A DNA stretch of 51,027 nt, taken from assembly GCA_002502095.1 (NCBI GenBank), contig DAPJ01000003.1, positions 1 to 51,027 of the forward strand, in the 5' to 3' direction. Source of the DNA: Euryarchaeota archaeon UBA62 (GTDB lineage: Archaea; Thermoplasmatota; Poseidoniia; Poseidoniales; Thalassarchaeaceae). A model generated the notes under the pieces. It was not told the DNA's origin. It was given only the letters and a program-made list of their open reading frames with translations, and did not search any database. A program made the position numbers and the translations under genes. The stretch's first letter is position 1. Every line of letters begins with the position of its first letter. Of this stretch, positions 42,880 to 51,027 are shown piece after piece.

Positions 42880-43512
42880 ATGGTTTCGGATGAGATAAGT
42901 ATTATGGAGAAGGGAGGGGTTCCTGCAGATGCCAAACTCCCCACTGATCAAGGAGATTTCAGGATTAGGGTCTTTCATGATGCTGTGAGTGGTCTCGATC
43001 ATGTGGCATTGACATTAGGGGAGATGGGAGGGCCTAATCCAGTACTTGTCAGAGTTCATTCTGAGTGTCTAACTGGAGATGCCTTCGGTAGTCTACGATG
43101 TGACTGCGGACCACAATTAAATGCCGCAATAAGACAAATTCAGGAAGTTGGTTGGGGGTGTATTGTGTACCTGAGACAAGAAGGTCGAGGAATTGGTTTA
43201 CATGCTAAAATACAAGCATACAATCTCCAAGACAAGGGTGCCGACACTGTAGAGGCGAATCTTCTACTGGGGCATCCTGCTGATGCAAGAGATTATGGAA
43301 TTGCATCGAAGATAATTAAGGCCGTGGGAATCCACAATGTGTGCTTACTTACAAATAATCCAGATAAAGTAAAGCAATTGTCATTGAATGGAACGAATGT
43401 ATCTGAGAGAATGCCACTAATAGTAGGGATTAGTGATGAGAATAGAGAATATATGACGATTAAGGTGGATAAAATGGGGCATGATATTCCAGATGGGGAG
43501 CTTAACAGCTGA
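42880..43512 (+). CDS. ribA: GTP cyclohydrolase II
   Basis: The protein has 210 residues. Zinc site: Cys63, Cys74 and Cys76 in VHSECLTGDAFGSLRCDCG, with the same 11/2 spacing as the E. coli enzyme. Active-site segment YLRQEGRGIGLHAKIQAYNLQ and the GTP-binding end LLTNNPDKVKQL are intact. It opens GTP to start riboflavin synthesis. Many archaea use the unrelated GTP cyclohydrolase III instead, so this is a bacterial-type gene, perhaps acquired. It starts at the base after the TusA-like stop. Confidence 0.95.
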   Translation: MVSDEISIMEKGGVPADAKLPTDQGDFRIRVFHDAVSGLDHVALTLGEMGGPNPVLVRVHSECLTGDAFGSLRCDCGPQLNAAIRQIQEVGWGCIVYLRQEGRGIGLHAKIQAYNLQDKGADTVEANLLLGHPADARDYGIASKIIKAVGIHNVCLLTNNPDKVKQLSLNGTNVSERMPLIVGISDENREYMTIKVDKMGHDIPDGELNS

Positions 43513-43521
43513 CTCTAGTTA

Positions 43522-43597
43522 TGGGGCCGTGACCGGGACTTGAACCCGGGCCGGCGGGACCACAACCCACCGTGCTAACCGCTACACTATCACAGCC
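43522..43597 (-). tRNA. tRNA-His (anticodon GTG)
   Basis: On the minus strand, acceptor GCTGTGA pairs with TCACGGC (one T-G pair), preceded by an encoded G at position -1 (43597), the His identity element. Anticodon stem GTGGG/CCCGC encloses loop TTGTGGT (anticodon GTG). Discriminator C is followed by an encoded CCA (43522-43524). There is no intron. Confidence 0.95.
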
Positions 43598-43696
43598 GTC
43601 TGTGAATTGACGGGAGTAGTCCCGTTTATGAACAGTTATGCATGGAGGGCGCCAGAGACCAACGGGTTGAAGCACTATGGTTCTCGTGGATTAAAT

Positions 43697-46078
43697 ATGA
43701 GAGGGTTGGGAAGGTGCATCTCAATGGTGCTCATAATGCTTATTTCTATTCAAATTCCAAGTATTGTTGCTGGTGATACTGTAATCACTGCAGAGGAGAT
43801 GGAGGTTTTCGAAGCGGGTTCGTTTGAGGATAGCTCTATTTGGTCGATTTCATCGACTTCTGGATTTAGTCAGAATCCTGCTCAGTTCTCAACAGGAATT
43901 GTAGCTGATGGCGAGCTGTCTTTTACCCATGATAGGCCAGAGAACTTTGGCGAGATAACATCGTGGTCCAGTTCAAGTCCTACTTCATCTAATTACAGCA
44001 TGGGCAATCCCGATGGATTCTATACTTGGTCTAGAGGGCCGAATATCACTTTGGATGGTTTCGAATTCGAGGGAATGAGTTCATTGATCCTTACTAATAT
44101 ATCATTAGTAATCCACTTTGAGATACCAGACGTGCTTTATTCGGATACCGTGAGAATAATTCTCGGAGGCGTCGGTAGTGAAAAACTTGTTAAGACCTAC
44201 ACTAGAACTATTTCGGGAGTTTACAAGATGAACAATCCACTAATACTTCCCCTAGATGATCAGGCACATTGGACTTGGCAAATGGTCGAAGGCGCCTACG
44301 TCACAATAGACTACGTTTCTCAAGGAGGCGGCAGTGATGACTCAGAAGTAAGGGTAGACGCGGTTGGTATGAAAGCTAAGTATCTACAACCATGGTATTC
44401 CTTTGAAAATGTGAAGGCTACAAATGAGCTTATTGGAAATGGAATGCCTGTCTTAGACTTCGGGCCATACGACGGTGACGTCAACGGCCTTGTAGCAGAG
44501 AGTTGTGGCCTATCTACCGAGGAGCAAGCTCCTGGCACATGGGAATTCACGGTTACTGCACCTTACAGTCAAGAATTAGGGAGGATTCATGTGTTCGGTG
44601 ATGGTAATTTTACAATCGAAGCCATGCCACAGGGACAGTCATCAATGGAAAATTGGCAGACATATGGCAATGGTGATTTATTGGCCCATAGCGATGACAC
44701 CAATTTGGTTAGGTTAACAATTTACGATGGATGTATTAGTTCTGCACGGATTGACCTCAATGACCCCCATTTGGAAGTTACTGGATCCATTATTGGAAAT
44801 ATTTCAGGACTATCACAAGCAGGAAGCTCTCTCAGGTTCGCCATGGGCGACTATCTCATTGAAACTATGCCGATAAATTTAGGGAGTTTTTCTGTTAGTA
44901 TCCCAATAGGTCATGCTCTGCCTAGTCAAGCGGACTCTGTTGAGTTTGGAGTTGCCTCAAGATTTCAATGGGCGTCTGATGGGTCTCCCGAAACCTTAGT
45001 CATTCATATCGAATCAGTTAGTATCTCAGGAGGTTATCTATTGGAATGGGATAGGAATCCTGTGTGTTTTGGACTAGAAGATATTCAACTAGTTGAAGAT
45101 GGAGGTGGAGTATTACTCCCCCTCAGCGTAACATGTTCAGATGATTTGACACCCGAAGAAGACCTAATTGTTAGTGCGTTTAGCTCCCAGGAAGGCATAG
45201 TAAGTGTTTATTCAGAAGGTAGCTCATTAGTAATCCAGCCGATTTCTGAATCACATGGTGAGTCTTTGATTCACCTAACTGTAGAAGACGAGCGTGGTAA
45301 TGAGTGGACGGACTCCTTCAGAGTGTTTGTTTCTGAAGTGGAAGATCCTCCAGTTTTCGAGGGGTTGCCAATGAGCATATATGTCGAGATTGGTGAAACC
45401 GCAACCTTGGAGTTGCAGATATATGACCCTGATTCCGAAAGTCTAGTGATCACAAGTAGCCGATCATGGGCGATTTTCTCAGAGGGGATACTTAGTTTGA
45501 CACCTGTTGAGACCGGTGTTCATTCGGTGGAGGTCACCGTAAGTGACGGTAATAGCGAGTATTCGGAGATTATTGATGTGATAGTCACGTCAAAATCAGA
45601 CCTTATAGTTGAGAGTGTATCGATAACAAACTCAGTTACAGGGGGCTCTATGATACTTGATGGGCAAGTTGGAAGAATTGTTGCCAATGTCCGAAACCAA
45701 GGGATGGGTGATGCGAGTGGTGTTGAAGTGAGATGTTATCTGGATGGGGCCCTAGTTGGGACCTCGACTATTGGGTACATTTCATCCGGAGGACTGGGTT
45801 ACATACAATGTGACGCAGTTTTCCAGGGACCGTCCAGCCAAATTGTAAGGATAGAAGTTGATTATTCTGGATCTATCCTAGAGACTGACGAAAGTAACAA
45901 TGTCAAGGAAGTGGAAATAATAGTCCATGAGTCTGGCAATGGTGAAGAGAGAGGCATAGGGGAGGGTAATGATACTGTTCTGTTAGCTATGGGGATTGGC
46001 ATTATGATTATCTGTCTTGCCGCCCTTCAGATTGGCCCTGGCCGGGTAAGGAAGCCTTTCAGAAAAGATAGGAAGTAG
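43697..46078 (+). CDS. exported protein with cadherin-like and CARDB domains, membrane-anchored
   Basis: The protein has 793 residues from ATG 43697, which gives the signal peptide MRGLGRCISMVLIMLISIQI. The frame opens at 43607 but that would start 10 bp from tRNA-His and hide the signal peptide. A large N-terminal beta region follows, then a cadherin/He_PIG-like module (EDPPVFEGLPMSIYVEIGE, YDPDSESLVITSS) and a CARDB module (VRNQGMGDASGVEVRCYLDG, ETDESNNVKEVEI). One membrane helix (LLAMGIGIMIICLAALQI) and a short basic tail end the protein. It is a surface protein with likely adhesive or structural function. Confidence 0.85.
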   Translation: MRGLGRCISMVLIMLISIQIPSIVAGDTVITAEEMEVFEAGSFEDSSIWSISSTSGFSQNPAQFSTGIVADGELSFTHDRPENFGEITSWSSSSPTSSNYSMGNPDGFYTWSRGPNITLDGFEFEGMSSLILTNISLVIHFEIPDVLYSDTVRIILGGVGSEKLVKTYTRTISGVYKMNNPLILPLDDQAHWTWQMVEGAYVTIDYVSQGGGSDDSEVRVDAVGMKAKYLQPWYSFENVKATNELIGNGMPVLDFGPYDGDVNGLVAESCGLSTEEQAPGTWEFTVTAPYSQELGRIHVFGDGNFTIEAMPQGQSSMENWQTYGNGDLLAHSDDTNLVRLTIYDGCISSARIDLNDPHLEVTGSIIGNISGLSQAGSSLRFAMGDYLIETMPINLGSFSVSIPIGHALPSQADSVEFGVASRFQWASDGSPETLVIHIESVSISGGYLLEWDRNPVCFGLEDIQLVEDGGGVLLPLSVTCSDDLTPEEDLIVSAFSSQEGIVSVYSEGSSLVIQPISESHGESLIHLTVEDERGNEWTDSFRVFVSEVEDPPVFEGLPMSIYVEIGETATLELQIYDPDSESLVITSSRSWAIFSEGILSLTPVETGVHSVEVTVSDGNSEYSEIIDVIVTSKSDLIVESVSITNSVTGGSMILDGQVGRIVANVRNQGMGDASGVEVRCYLDGALVGTSTIGYISSGGLGYIQCDAVFQGPSSQIVRIEVDYSGSILETDESNNVKEVEIIVHESGNGEERGIGEGNDTVLLAMGIGIMIICLAALQIGPGRVRKPFRKDRK

Positions 46079-46176
46079 TTGATAGAGAGATTATGAAGAG
46101 CACTGAGGGCCGATAATCAGTTATTCTCGGATAATGGTTATACATGCTACTTTTTCGAACACGGTTTCCAACTAGG

Positions 46177-46254
46177 ATGGAGGACATCACGATGAAGCTG
46201 ATAATTCGCTTAGAGACTGATGAGTGGATTTACGAAGAGCATGAAATTGCTTAG
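46177..46254 (+). CDS. possible 25-residue micro-ORF
   Basis: The 25-codon frame begins MEDITMKLIIRLETDEWIYE, in the 172-bp gap between the exported protein and the end of cbf5. A TATA-like GTTATACAT lies about 35 bp upstream. It overlaps the cbf5 stop by 4 bp on the opposite strand. Nothing else supports expression. Confidence 0.15.
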   Translation: MEDITMKLIIRLETDEWIYEEHEIA

Positions 46255-47234
46255 TTAGATTTAGTCCATGTCTGGGGGTATGTCCCTGGACTCATCAAAA
46301 CAGATTTTGGGATTGCAATTTCTCCAGAATCTATCTCTGGAAGAGCGTCTGAATCTACTGTCAGCTCAGCGATAGAGACTGCTTCTCCTTTTAGAGTCTC
46401 AATTAGTACAGTTGAGCCTGCCTTAGTACCTGCTGAGGCTTTGACAATTCCAGGTCTTGCGAGAGTTGCTCCGTGTGACAAAGCCGCGGCTGCACCGTCT
46501 TTTATGACAACCTTGGGCAGATGAGTAAGTAATCTTTCTATGGGGCATATTATCCTCCTAAGGCCTCGCTCATCGCCATGCTCCCTATACACGTGTAGAG
46601 CATCGGTAAGCTGTTGCATCGTACATGCCATCGATGAGTCAAAGGTTCCAGCTTTAGTCCTGTGAAGCTCTATCAATTCACAATTGGAGCCGACCATCAG
46701 TCCCAAATCTCTAGCCAATGTACGGATGTAGGTACCTGCCTCGCAATCAATTTCAACAACAACAATTCTTGATTTTGAGTCAAAATCGAGAACTTTGATT
46801 GAGTTGAAAATCCTACTCCTCACTCTAACTTTAACTGCAGATTCTTTAGGTGGAACGTTGTAGGATCTCCCCACCAAAGACGATAACGAAGTGATTACCT
46901 TATCCTCATTGACTTCCTTAGAGAATCTCATCACTCCAACATATCTTTTTTCCCCTGCAAGAACGATGTCAGTTAGCCTAGTAGCCCTACCACATAGGAG
47001 AGTTAGAACCCCAGTTGCGAACGGATCTAATGTCCCGCCATGACCGAGTTTCTTGATTCCAAGAAGATTTCTAGCCCAAGAAGCTAGTTGGTGACTGGTT
47101 GGCCCTCTTGGCTTGTTAACTAAGATTACACCCGACTGAAAAAGTTCCGAAATGTCCCTAGAATATGGATTTCCTCCAGACTTTGAGTCTGTGTTTGTTG
47201 AATCTTGCAGGATGATCATATTTCCCAATTTCAA
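46251..47234 (-). CDS. cbf5: tRNA/rRNA pseudouridine synthase Cbf5 (TruB family) with PUA domain
   Basis: The protein has 327 residues. GVILVNKPRGPTSHQLASW opens the catalytic domain, and GHGGTLDPFATGVL holds the catalytic Asp. CEAGTYIRTLARDLG and ELHRTKAGTFD are further family motifs. The C-terminal PUA domain starts at HLPKVVIKDGAAAALSHGA. In archaea Cbf5 is the H/ACA snoRNP pseudouridine synthase and also modifies U55 of tRNA. It overlaps cmk by 4 bp, a classic archaeal arrangement. The first ~30 residues are not conserved and a start farther in is possible. Confidence 0.94.
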   Translation of the reverse strand: MKLGNMIILQDSTNTDSKSGGNPYSRDISELFQSGVILVNKPRGPTSHQLASWARNLLGIKKLGHGGTLDPFATGVLTLLCGRATRLTDIVLAGEKRYVGVMRFSKEVNEDKVITSLSSLVGRSYNVPPKESAVKVRVRSRIFNSIKVLDFDSKSRIVVVEIDCEAGTYIRTLARDLGLMVGSNCELIELHRTKAGTFDSSMACTMQQLTDALHVYREHGDERGLRRIICPIERLLTHLPKVVIKDGAAAALSHGATLARPGIVKASAGTKAGSTVLIETLKGEAVSIAELTVDSDALPEIDSGEIAIPKSVLMSPGTYPQTWTKSN

Positions 47235-47755
47235 TCCTCCAATTCTCTTTGAACTATTTCTAATACCTCTAACGCATCCAGATTATCTGCGTCAATAATC
47301 ATATTATACGGAGACATGTCTTCCAAATTAATACCATACAGCTCTTGATACCTCTCCATATCGTCAGAATTCCTTCTTTGAGATGATTCGAGAACATCGT
47401 CAAAATTACCGCCCTCCCTAGACTGTATTCTGAGTGCCCTTTCTTCGTCTGATACTTCAATCCAAATTCTCAGGCAATCTATACGTGCTAAGTAGGCCCA
47501 CCACCCACTCAAACGGCTCTCCACTATTGATGGTCCGTTTGTGGATGAAATCATCTGTTTGAGGGTATCATCTAGAGACCTATCTACTTCTAAGTCCTCT
47601 TTACACAGTCTACTGAAATCTTCAACACTAAGTTTCCTTCTTTGTGCTTCTTGCCTGAAGATATCCCCTCCATTTACAGAGTTCAATCCTCTATTTTTAG
47701 ACAGCAAATCTACTAGTGTTGATGTACCGCTACCTGGCTTTCCGCTTACTGTCAT
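47231..47755 (-). CDS. cmk: cytidylate (CMP) kinase, archaeal type
   Basis: The protein has 174 residues from ATG 47755 (MTVSGKPGSGTSTLVDLL). The P-loop variant GKPGSGTST, NGGDIFRQEAQRRKLSVEDF (substrate region) and a lid rich in Arg are typical of archaeal CMP kinases. The frame is open to 47842, but that start would overlap the 3' end of the preceding DUF106 gene, so the P-loop start is preferred. It phosphorylates CMP/dCMP. It sits between DUF106 and cbf5. Confidence 0.92.
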   Translation of the reverse strand: MTVSGKPGSGTSTLVDLLSKNRGLNSVNGGDIFRQEAQRRKLSVEDFSRLCKEDLEVDRSLDDTLKQMISSTNGPSIVESRLSGWWAYLARIDCLRIWIEVSDEERALRIQSREGGNFDDVLESSQRRNSDDMERYQELYGINLEDMSPYNMIIDADNLDALEVLEIVQRELED

Positions 47756-47768
47756 TATGAGCAAGGAC

Positions 47769-48713
47769 TCATCTCCACTCGTACCTGCAAACGTCACATC
47801 TGAGCTTACCACTCGACGCACGCATGATGAATTCCGATCCACAGGTCGGGCATGTAGACCCTTTCATGGGTGGCGCGGCGAGAGTATTTCCTCCTCTGAC
47901 CTTTTCCTGCTCCTCTTTTTTATGCCCTGTTTTTCGGGGTCCTGACCTTCTTCTCTGAGACTGTCTGGTTCTTGATGCAGAGGAGCGTGATTTCTTCTTT
48001 GGCTCCTCAAGCAAATACAGGAGAGGCTCTGGGATTGGTTCCGCCGCTAGAACTAGTGGATGTCTCTTATACCTGATAATTTTGATATGCCTGTCGATTA
48101 TCCTGCCTAAAGGCGCGCTCATTGTAATGTATGATGCTATCCATGCAGGTATTATCCAGAAAATCCTCTCGGTAAAACTCCATGTTGGAGACCATGGGAG
48201 ACTGACGTATGATACCCTAAATGTCTCTATGGAGTGTGACATCCAGCTGAATATTGCTATAATGAAGACAATTGTGAACATCATGGGCCTGAACATTTCA
48301 GCCTGTGTAGCCATATTTTCCGGCCCTAGAGATAACTGAAGCTCTTGCATCTTATTGATTCTACTGGTATCGCGTTCCATTCTAGCTTCCCTGAGCTGCT
48401 TACCGATCTGCTTGCCCCTGTGAGCATTGTGAGCCTGCTTCAGGGAGTCAACAAAAAATGAACGAATAATTGTATTTACAACCATTATACTCGAGCCGAC
48501 TACGAAGACAGTAGGAACGAAGTATTGACTGTGGAAGGGAAGAGTTGGCTCAATAACTGAACCGGCACTGACTGATAATGCTATTCTGATGAAGGGGAAA
48601 AACATCATTGATGCCATTACGACCATCATTACCATCATCGGCCCCATCATTGCAGACAATGCCTGAACTTGGGCATCCGCTGGGTTTGTTGCCTCGGCCA
48701 TGTGCTTCGGCAT
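47769..48713 (-). CDS. DUF106/EMC3-like membrane insertase-family protein with C-terminal zinc ribbon
   Basis: The protein has 314 residues. Hydrophobic segments lie at about 22-48, 64-86, 143-160 and 185-205, with a charged coiled segment (about 90-130, KQIGKQLREARMERDTS) between the second and third. That is the DUF106 layout of the Oxa1/EMC3/TMCO1 superfamily. A basic linker (SRSSASRTRQSQRRRSGPRK) leads to a zinc ribbon with STCPTCGSEF and LRCDVCRYEWR. It likely helps insert membrane proteins and may contact ribosomes through the basic tail. The ribbon fusion is unusual. It lies 13 bp upstream of cmk. Confidence 0.9.
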   Translation of the reverse strand: MPKHMAEATNPADAQVQALSAMMGPMMVMMVVMASMMFFPFIRIALSVSAGSVIEPTLPFHSQYFVPTVFVVGSSIMVVNTIIRSFFVDSLKQAHNAHRGKQIGKQLREARMERDTSRINKMQELQLSLGPENMATQAEMFRPMMFTIVFIIAIFSWMSHSIETFRVSYVSLPWSPTWSFTERIFWIIPAWIASYITMSAPLGRIIDRHIKIIRYKRHPLVLAAEPIPEPLLYLLEEPKKKSRSSASRTRQSQRRRSGPRKTGHKKEEQEKVRGGNTLAAPPMKGSTCPTCGSEFIMRASSGKLRCDVCRYEWR

Positions 48714-48755
48714 ACTAAGACAACAATCAACACTTCGGTTGAAATAGATGCTAGA

Positions 48756-51027
48756 TCATGAGATAAATGAATACCCACAGACCACGCATGAGGAAGAGCC
48801 TACTGAAACCTCAGTACCGCATATCGGGCAATTAGCAGAGTCTTGTTGTACCTCTGGCTCCGGCTCTGGCTCCGGCTCTGGTATAGAAAAAACGGATTCT
48901 TCTTGGCTTGTGGTTTCATCTGCCCACTGAGGCAAGTTTGGTTCTTCATCCACTTCGTCGCCAAATGTGGCCCCATGATAGTCCTGGGCATCGGAAACCT
49001 TGTACTCAGACTCTGGATCACCTTGTATCTCGTACTGAACTGTGATTCTCTCCCCGACCTCTATCCTCCCGACTCCCCATGTAATGTGAGTACCTTCTCT
49101 CGCTGGCTCCTTGGTGTATGAAGAGTCGATATCACCCGATAAAGTAGACTTAACTGAGGAGTTCTCCAAAGAAAATGTTCCGGGTACGACATCATGAAGA
49201 GCGAGGTCTTCGAGAGCGCTATCAGAATTATTCTGGAAAACTAGAAGGATTTCATACCTTCCCAATCCTCCTGCAGGATATACTTCCTTACCTGTAGTGA
49301 AACCTCTACGTTTGTGGACTACTGTTATCTGAGGGGGCCTGGTTACATTTCTTGTGGCAACTGGTCCGAATCTCTCTGAACTGAAGTCTGCTCTAGCCGG
49401 AGCTACCAGTGTGCCATTATCTTTAGAAGGCTCACTTGCGTTAAGAGGATACTTGATAATCAGTTTTTTTCCTGGCTGAAGCCCCAGTGGAGCGGACGTA
49501 CCGACAGTGATTCTAAGTGCGTGACCCTGTCCATCCGGAGATATCATTTTCTCCTCTAATTGAGTCCCATTGACTACCTCGACTCTATATTGATCTTCAT
49601 TTAGCTCCGATGAACCCATCTCAATAGAAATCGACTCAGGAGATGGCGGGGAAAATATTCCAGGTATGTCATCTAATAATCTCATGACATTGATTGTTGC
49701 CGAACCCTTATTCTCAACAGTAATTGTTGTCTCTACGTCTGAGCTAACATAAGTTCTAATTCTGGAACGATCAAACTTCTTGAGTATTTCAGCATCTAGT
49801 ACTGTCAGTTTTTGTTCTTTGACAGTTATCTCTCCTCTTGACTCTGAGGATGCCCTAGGTAGTATTGAGTATGAAAGCGTGGGGAATGTAAACCTTGGTT
49901 GGTCGTCGGATCTGACAGTCTTTACCATAGAATCCCAGCTTCCTTCGGGCGGTAATACGATTCTCAAATCAGAAGAGTCCAATATTGGCTCTTCTCTGCC
50001 TGCCAATACTACTGTAATATCCGAAAGTGTAACGACGAATGATGACTTATTCTCGAAGACAAATTTGCTGTGCCAGATACCCGGGCGATCGTCTTCAGTG
50101 GGGGTGACGAAAGGAGCGGCCCTACTTCTTGCTGAAATATTCTCAAAATTTACTCTCGACACCGTATGATCGGCCGAATATGTGGCTGTGACTTTCCCTG
50201 CAGGAATCTTGGTAACATCTTTCGTGGTTACCATGGGCAGCAACTCCAGGGTTTGGCTCTGTCCGACGGACAGTCTTCCAACAGACCATGTAATATCTGA
50301 ACCATCAACTGAATATTCGGGACCCTCGGGGATATCAAAATTATCGGGAAACGTCCTAGTTACCTCAATACCTGAAAGGTTGACTGTAGAGATGTTTTCA
50401 ATTTTGATGATTACTGAAATTTCTTGTGGATCATCAGAGTGGACTAATGATAGACTGGCCTCTTGATCTCTTTCTGAATTAGTATCTACTCTCTCATTGA
50501 GAATCAGCATTCTTGGCCCATTAGCAGTGTATGGGATGACCGTTTCTTCCGTGGCCTCCAACTCTCTGACTGTAACCATGTTGTTTCCCAAATCTGTTGA
50601 TTCAAATTCACTCAGAGACACCTCGATATCCCATGCCCTATCTTTACGACTAGAATTTCTGAGAATTAGTTCTCCCTCAATTGATTGGTTTCTTATTGAG
50701 CCATCTGGATTTACAGTTGAGGTTTCTATCTCACTCAGTGTGGCGTGTAGTTTGTCGCCAGGTATAGAATCCACCTCTAATGCTGGCCTGAGACTTGAAG
50801 ATTGGGCGGATTGGCTCTCCGTAGCCGGCGCGGATATAGCATTGAGACTGTCCTCAATATCATCAGATTCGTCCCACTCCCCCAATTCTTCGGCAGACCT
50901 CTCTAAAGCCATTAAAGAGTCCTCAATACTTGTTTCTTCATCCTGGACATCGGGAAGTCCTTGTACAGTAAAAGGTGTTTCCAATTCAGTATCAATGATT
51001 GAGTCCTCGACGGGCTCGAAACCGGGC
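48756..51027 (-). CDS. multi-beta-domain protein with C-terminal zinc ribbon (partial, N-terminus outside window)
   Basis: The frame is open through the right edge; 756 residues are visible, so the apparent TTG start at 50984 should not be used. Visible parts: an acidic N-terminal stretch with two similar segments (SIEDSLMALERSAEEL and DIEDSLNAIS); several Ig-like/DUF11-like beta domains (e.g. GIEVTRTFPDNFDIPEG, ITWSVGRLSVGQSQTLEL, LEDLALHDVVPGTFSLEN); a (PE)n linker; and a zinc ribbon (CPICGTEVSVGSSSCVVCG). No membrane segment is seen in the visible part. It lies 42 bp upstream of the DUF106 gene on the same strand. Function is unknown; location (inside or outside the cell) is unresolved. 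Confidence 0.8.
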   Translation of the reverse strand, partial: PGFEPVEDSIIDTELETPFTVQGLPDVQDEETSIEDSLMALERSAEELGEWDESDDIEDSLNAISAPATESQSAQSSSLRPALEVDSIPGDKLHATLSEIETSTVNPDGSIRNQSIEGELILRNSSRKDRAWDIEVSLSEFESTDLGNNMVTVRELEATEETVIPYTANGPRMLILNERVDTNSERDQEASLSLVHSDDPQEISVIIKIENISTVNLSGIEVTRTFPDNFDIPEGPEYSVDGSDITWSVGRLSVGQSQTLELLPMVTTKDVTKIPAGKVTATYSADHTVSRVNFENISARSRAAPFVTPTEDDRPGIWHSKFVFENKSSFVVTLSDITVVLAGREEPILDSSDLRIVLPPEGSWDSMVKTVRSDDQPRFTFPTLSYSILPRASSESRGEITVKEQKLTVLDAEILKKFDRSRIRTYVSSDVETTITVENKGSATINVMRLLDDIPGIFSPPSPESISIEMGSSELNEDQYRVEVVNGTQLEEKMISPDGQGHALRITVGTSAPLGLQPGKKLIIKYPLNASEPSKDNGTLVAPARADFSSERFGPVATRNVTRPPQITVVHKRRGFTTGKEVYPAGGLGRYEILLVFQNNSDSALEDLALHDVVPGTFSLENSSVKSTLSGDIDSSYTKEPAREGTHITWGVGRIEVGERITVQYEIQGDPESEYKVSDAQDYHGATFGDEVDEEPNLPQWADETTSQEESVFSIPEPEPEPEPEVQQDSANCPICGTEVSVGSSSCVVCGYSFIS
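48852..48881. repeat. 12-bp tandem repeat encoding a Pro-Glu linker
   Basis: Two and a half copies of CTCTGGCTCCGG encode (PE)5 on the minus strand, joining the beta domains to the zinc ribbon. Confidence 0.8.

Noticed and set aside
43607..43696. Longer start for the exported CARDB protein
   Set aside because: It would begin 10 bp from tRNA-His, where the tRNA promoter must lie, and would bury the signal peptide.
47756..47842. Longer start for CMP kinase
   Set aside because: The extra residues precede the P-loop start, overlap the DUF106 3' end and do not resemble the family.

Overview
The window looks like a chromosome fragment of a planktonic euryarchaeon of the Marine Group II (Poseidoniales) type. 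This is inferred from gene content, not from a database search. Archaeal hallmarks are RNA polymerase subunit L, archaeal EF-1beta beside its zinc-ribbon partner, Cbf5 next to archaeal CMP kinase and a DUF106 membrane protein, archaeal TruD, an archaeal RNase P RNA, and TATA-like boxes 26-31 bp in front of several start codons. Very large secreted proteins with acidic DxDxDG repeats and a C-terminal membrane anchor, subtilases, RND/MMPL proteins, acyl-CoA metabolism and bacterial-type genes such as ribA fit that group. Layout: (1) Bases 1-20792, minus strand, are a surface-protein region: a giant Ig-like repeat protein cut by the left edge; a 533-bp intergenic stretch; two large paralogous proteins with pre-peptidase-like (PPC) domains, a calcium-binding thrombospondin type 3 (TSP3) stalk and a membrane anchor; a 3-hydroxyacyl-CoA dehydrogenase; and a 2025-residue membrane-anchored subtilase. 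(2) Bases 20894-28243 hold tRNA-Gln, an acyl-CoA dehydrogenase, asparaginyl-tRNA synthetase, tRNA-Lys, ribose-5-phosphate isomerase, the RNase P RNA (divergent from rpiA) and an RND-family membrane protein. (3) Bases 28338-33606, plus strand, hold a thioredoxin-like/VKOR disulfide-forming pair, a nucleotide-sugar epimerase, RlmE, and a lipoprotein with a coiled coil and ELWxSDGT repeats. (4) Bases 33641-38982 hold a cupin, a 55-residue zinc-ribbon protein with EF-1beta, TruD and RpoL on the other strand, and a second RND-family protein. (5) Bases 38979-43512 hold a DUF2240-like protein and a compact plus-strand operon: HEAT-repeat protein, a small basic unknown, a DEAD-box helicase, a TusA-like protein and GTP cyclohydrolase II. 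(6) Bases 43522-51027 hold tRNA-His, an exported CARDB-type protein, and the minus-strand series beta-domain/zinc-ribbon protein (cut by the right edge), DUF106 with a zinc ribbon, cmk, cbf5. The most interesting pattern is in the surface region. The two TSP3 proteins have stalks that match module for module: six cysteine-paired modules, each with one extra cysteine-free unit inserted in module 3. The first TSP3 protein and the giant Ig protein also share a palindrome of the form ACCCTTTA(A)GGGT upstream of their starts. The cysteine pairs of the stalks offer substrates for the Trx/VKOR pair, and the subtilase carries its own predicted calcium loops. Together these suggest a calcium- and disulfide-stabilised cell-surface apparatus, which is an inference.
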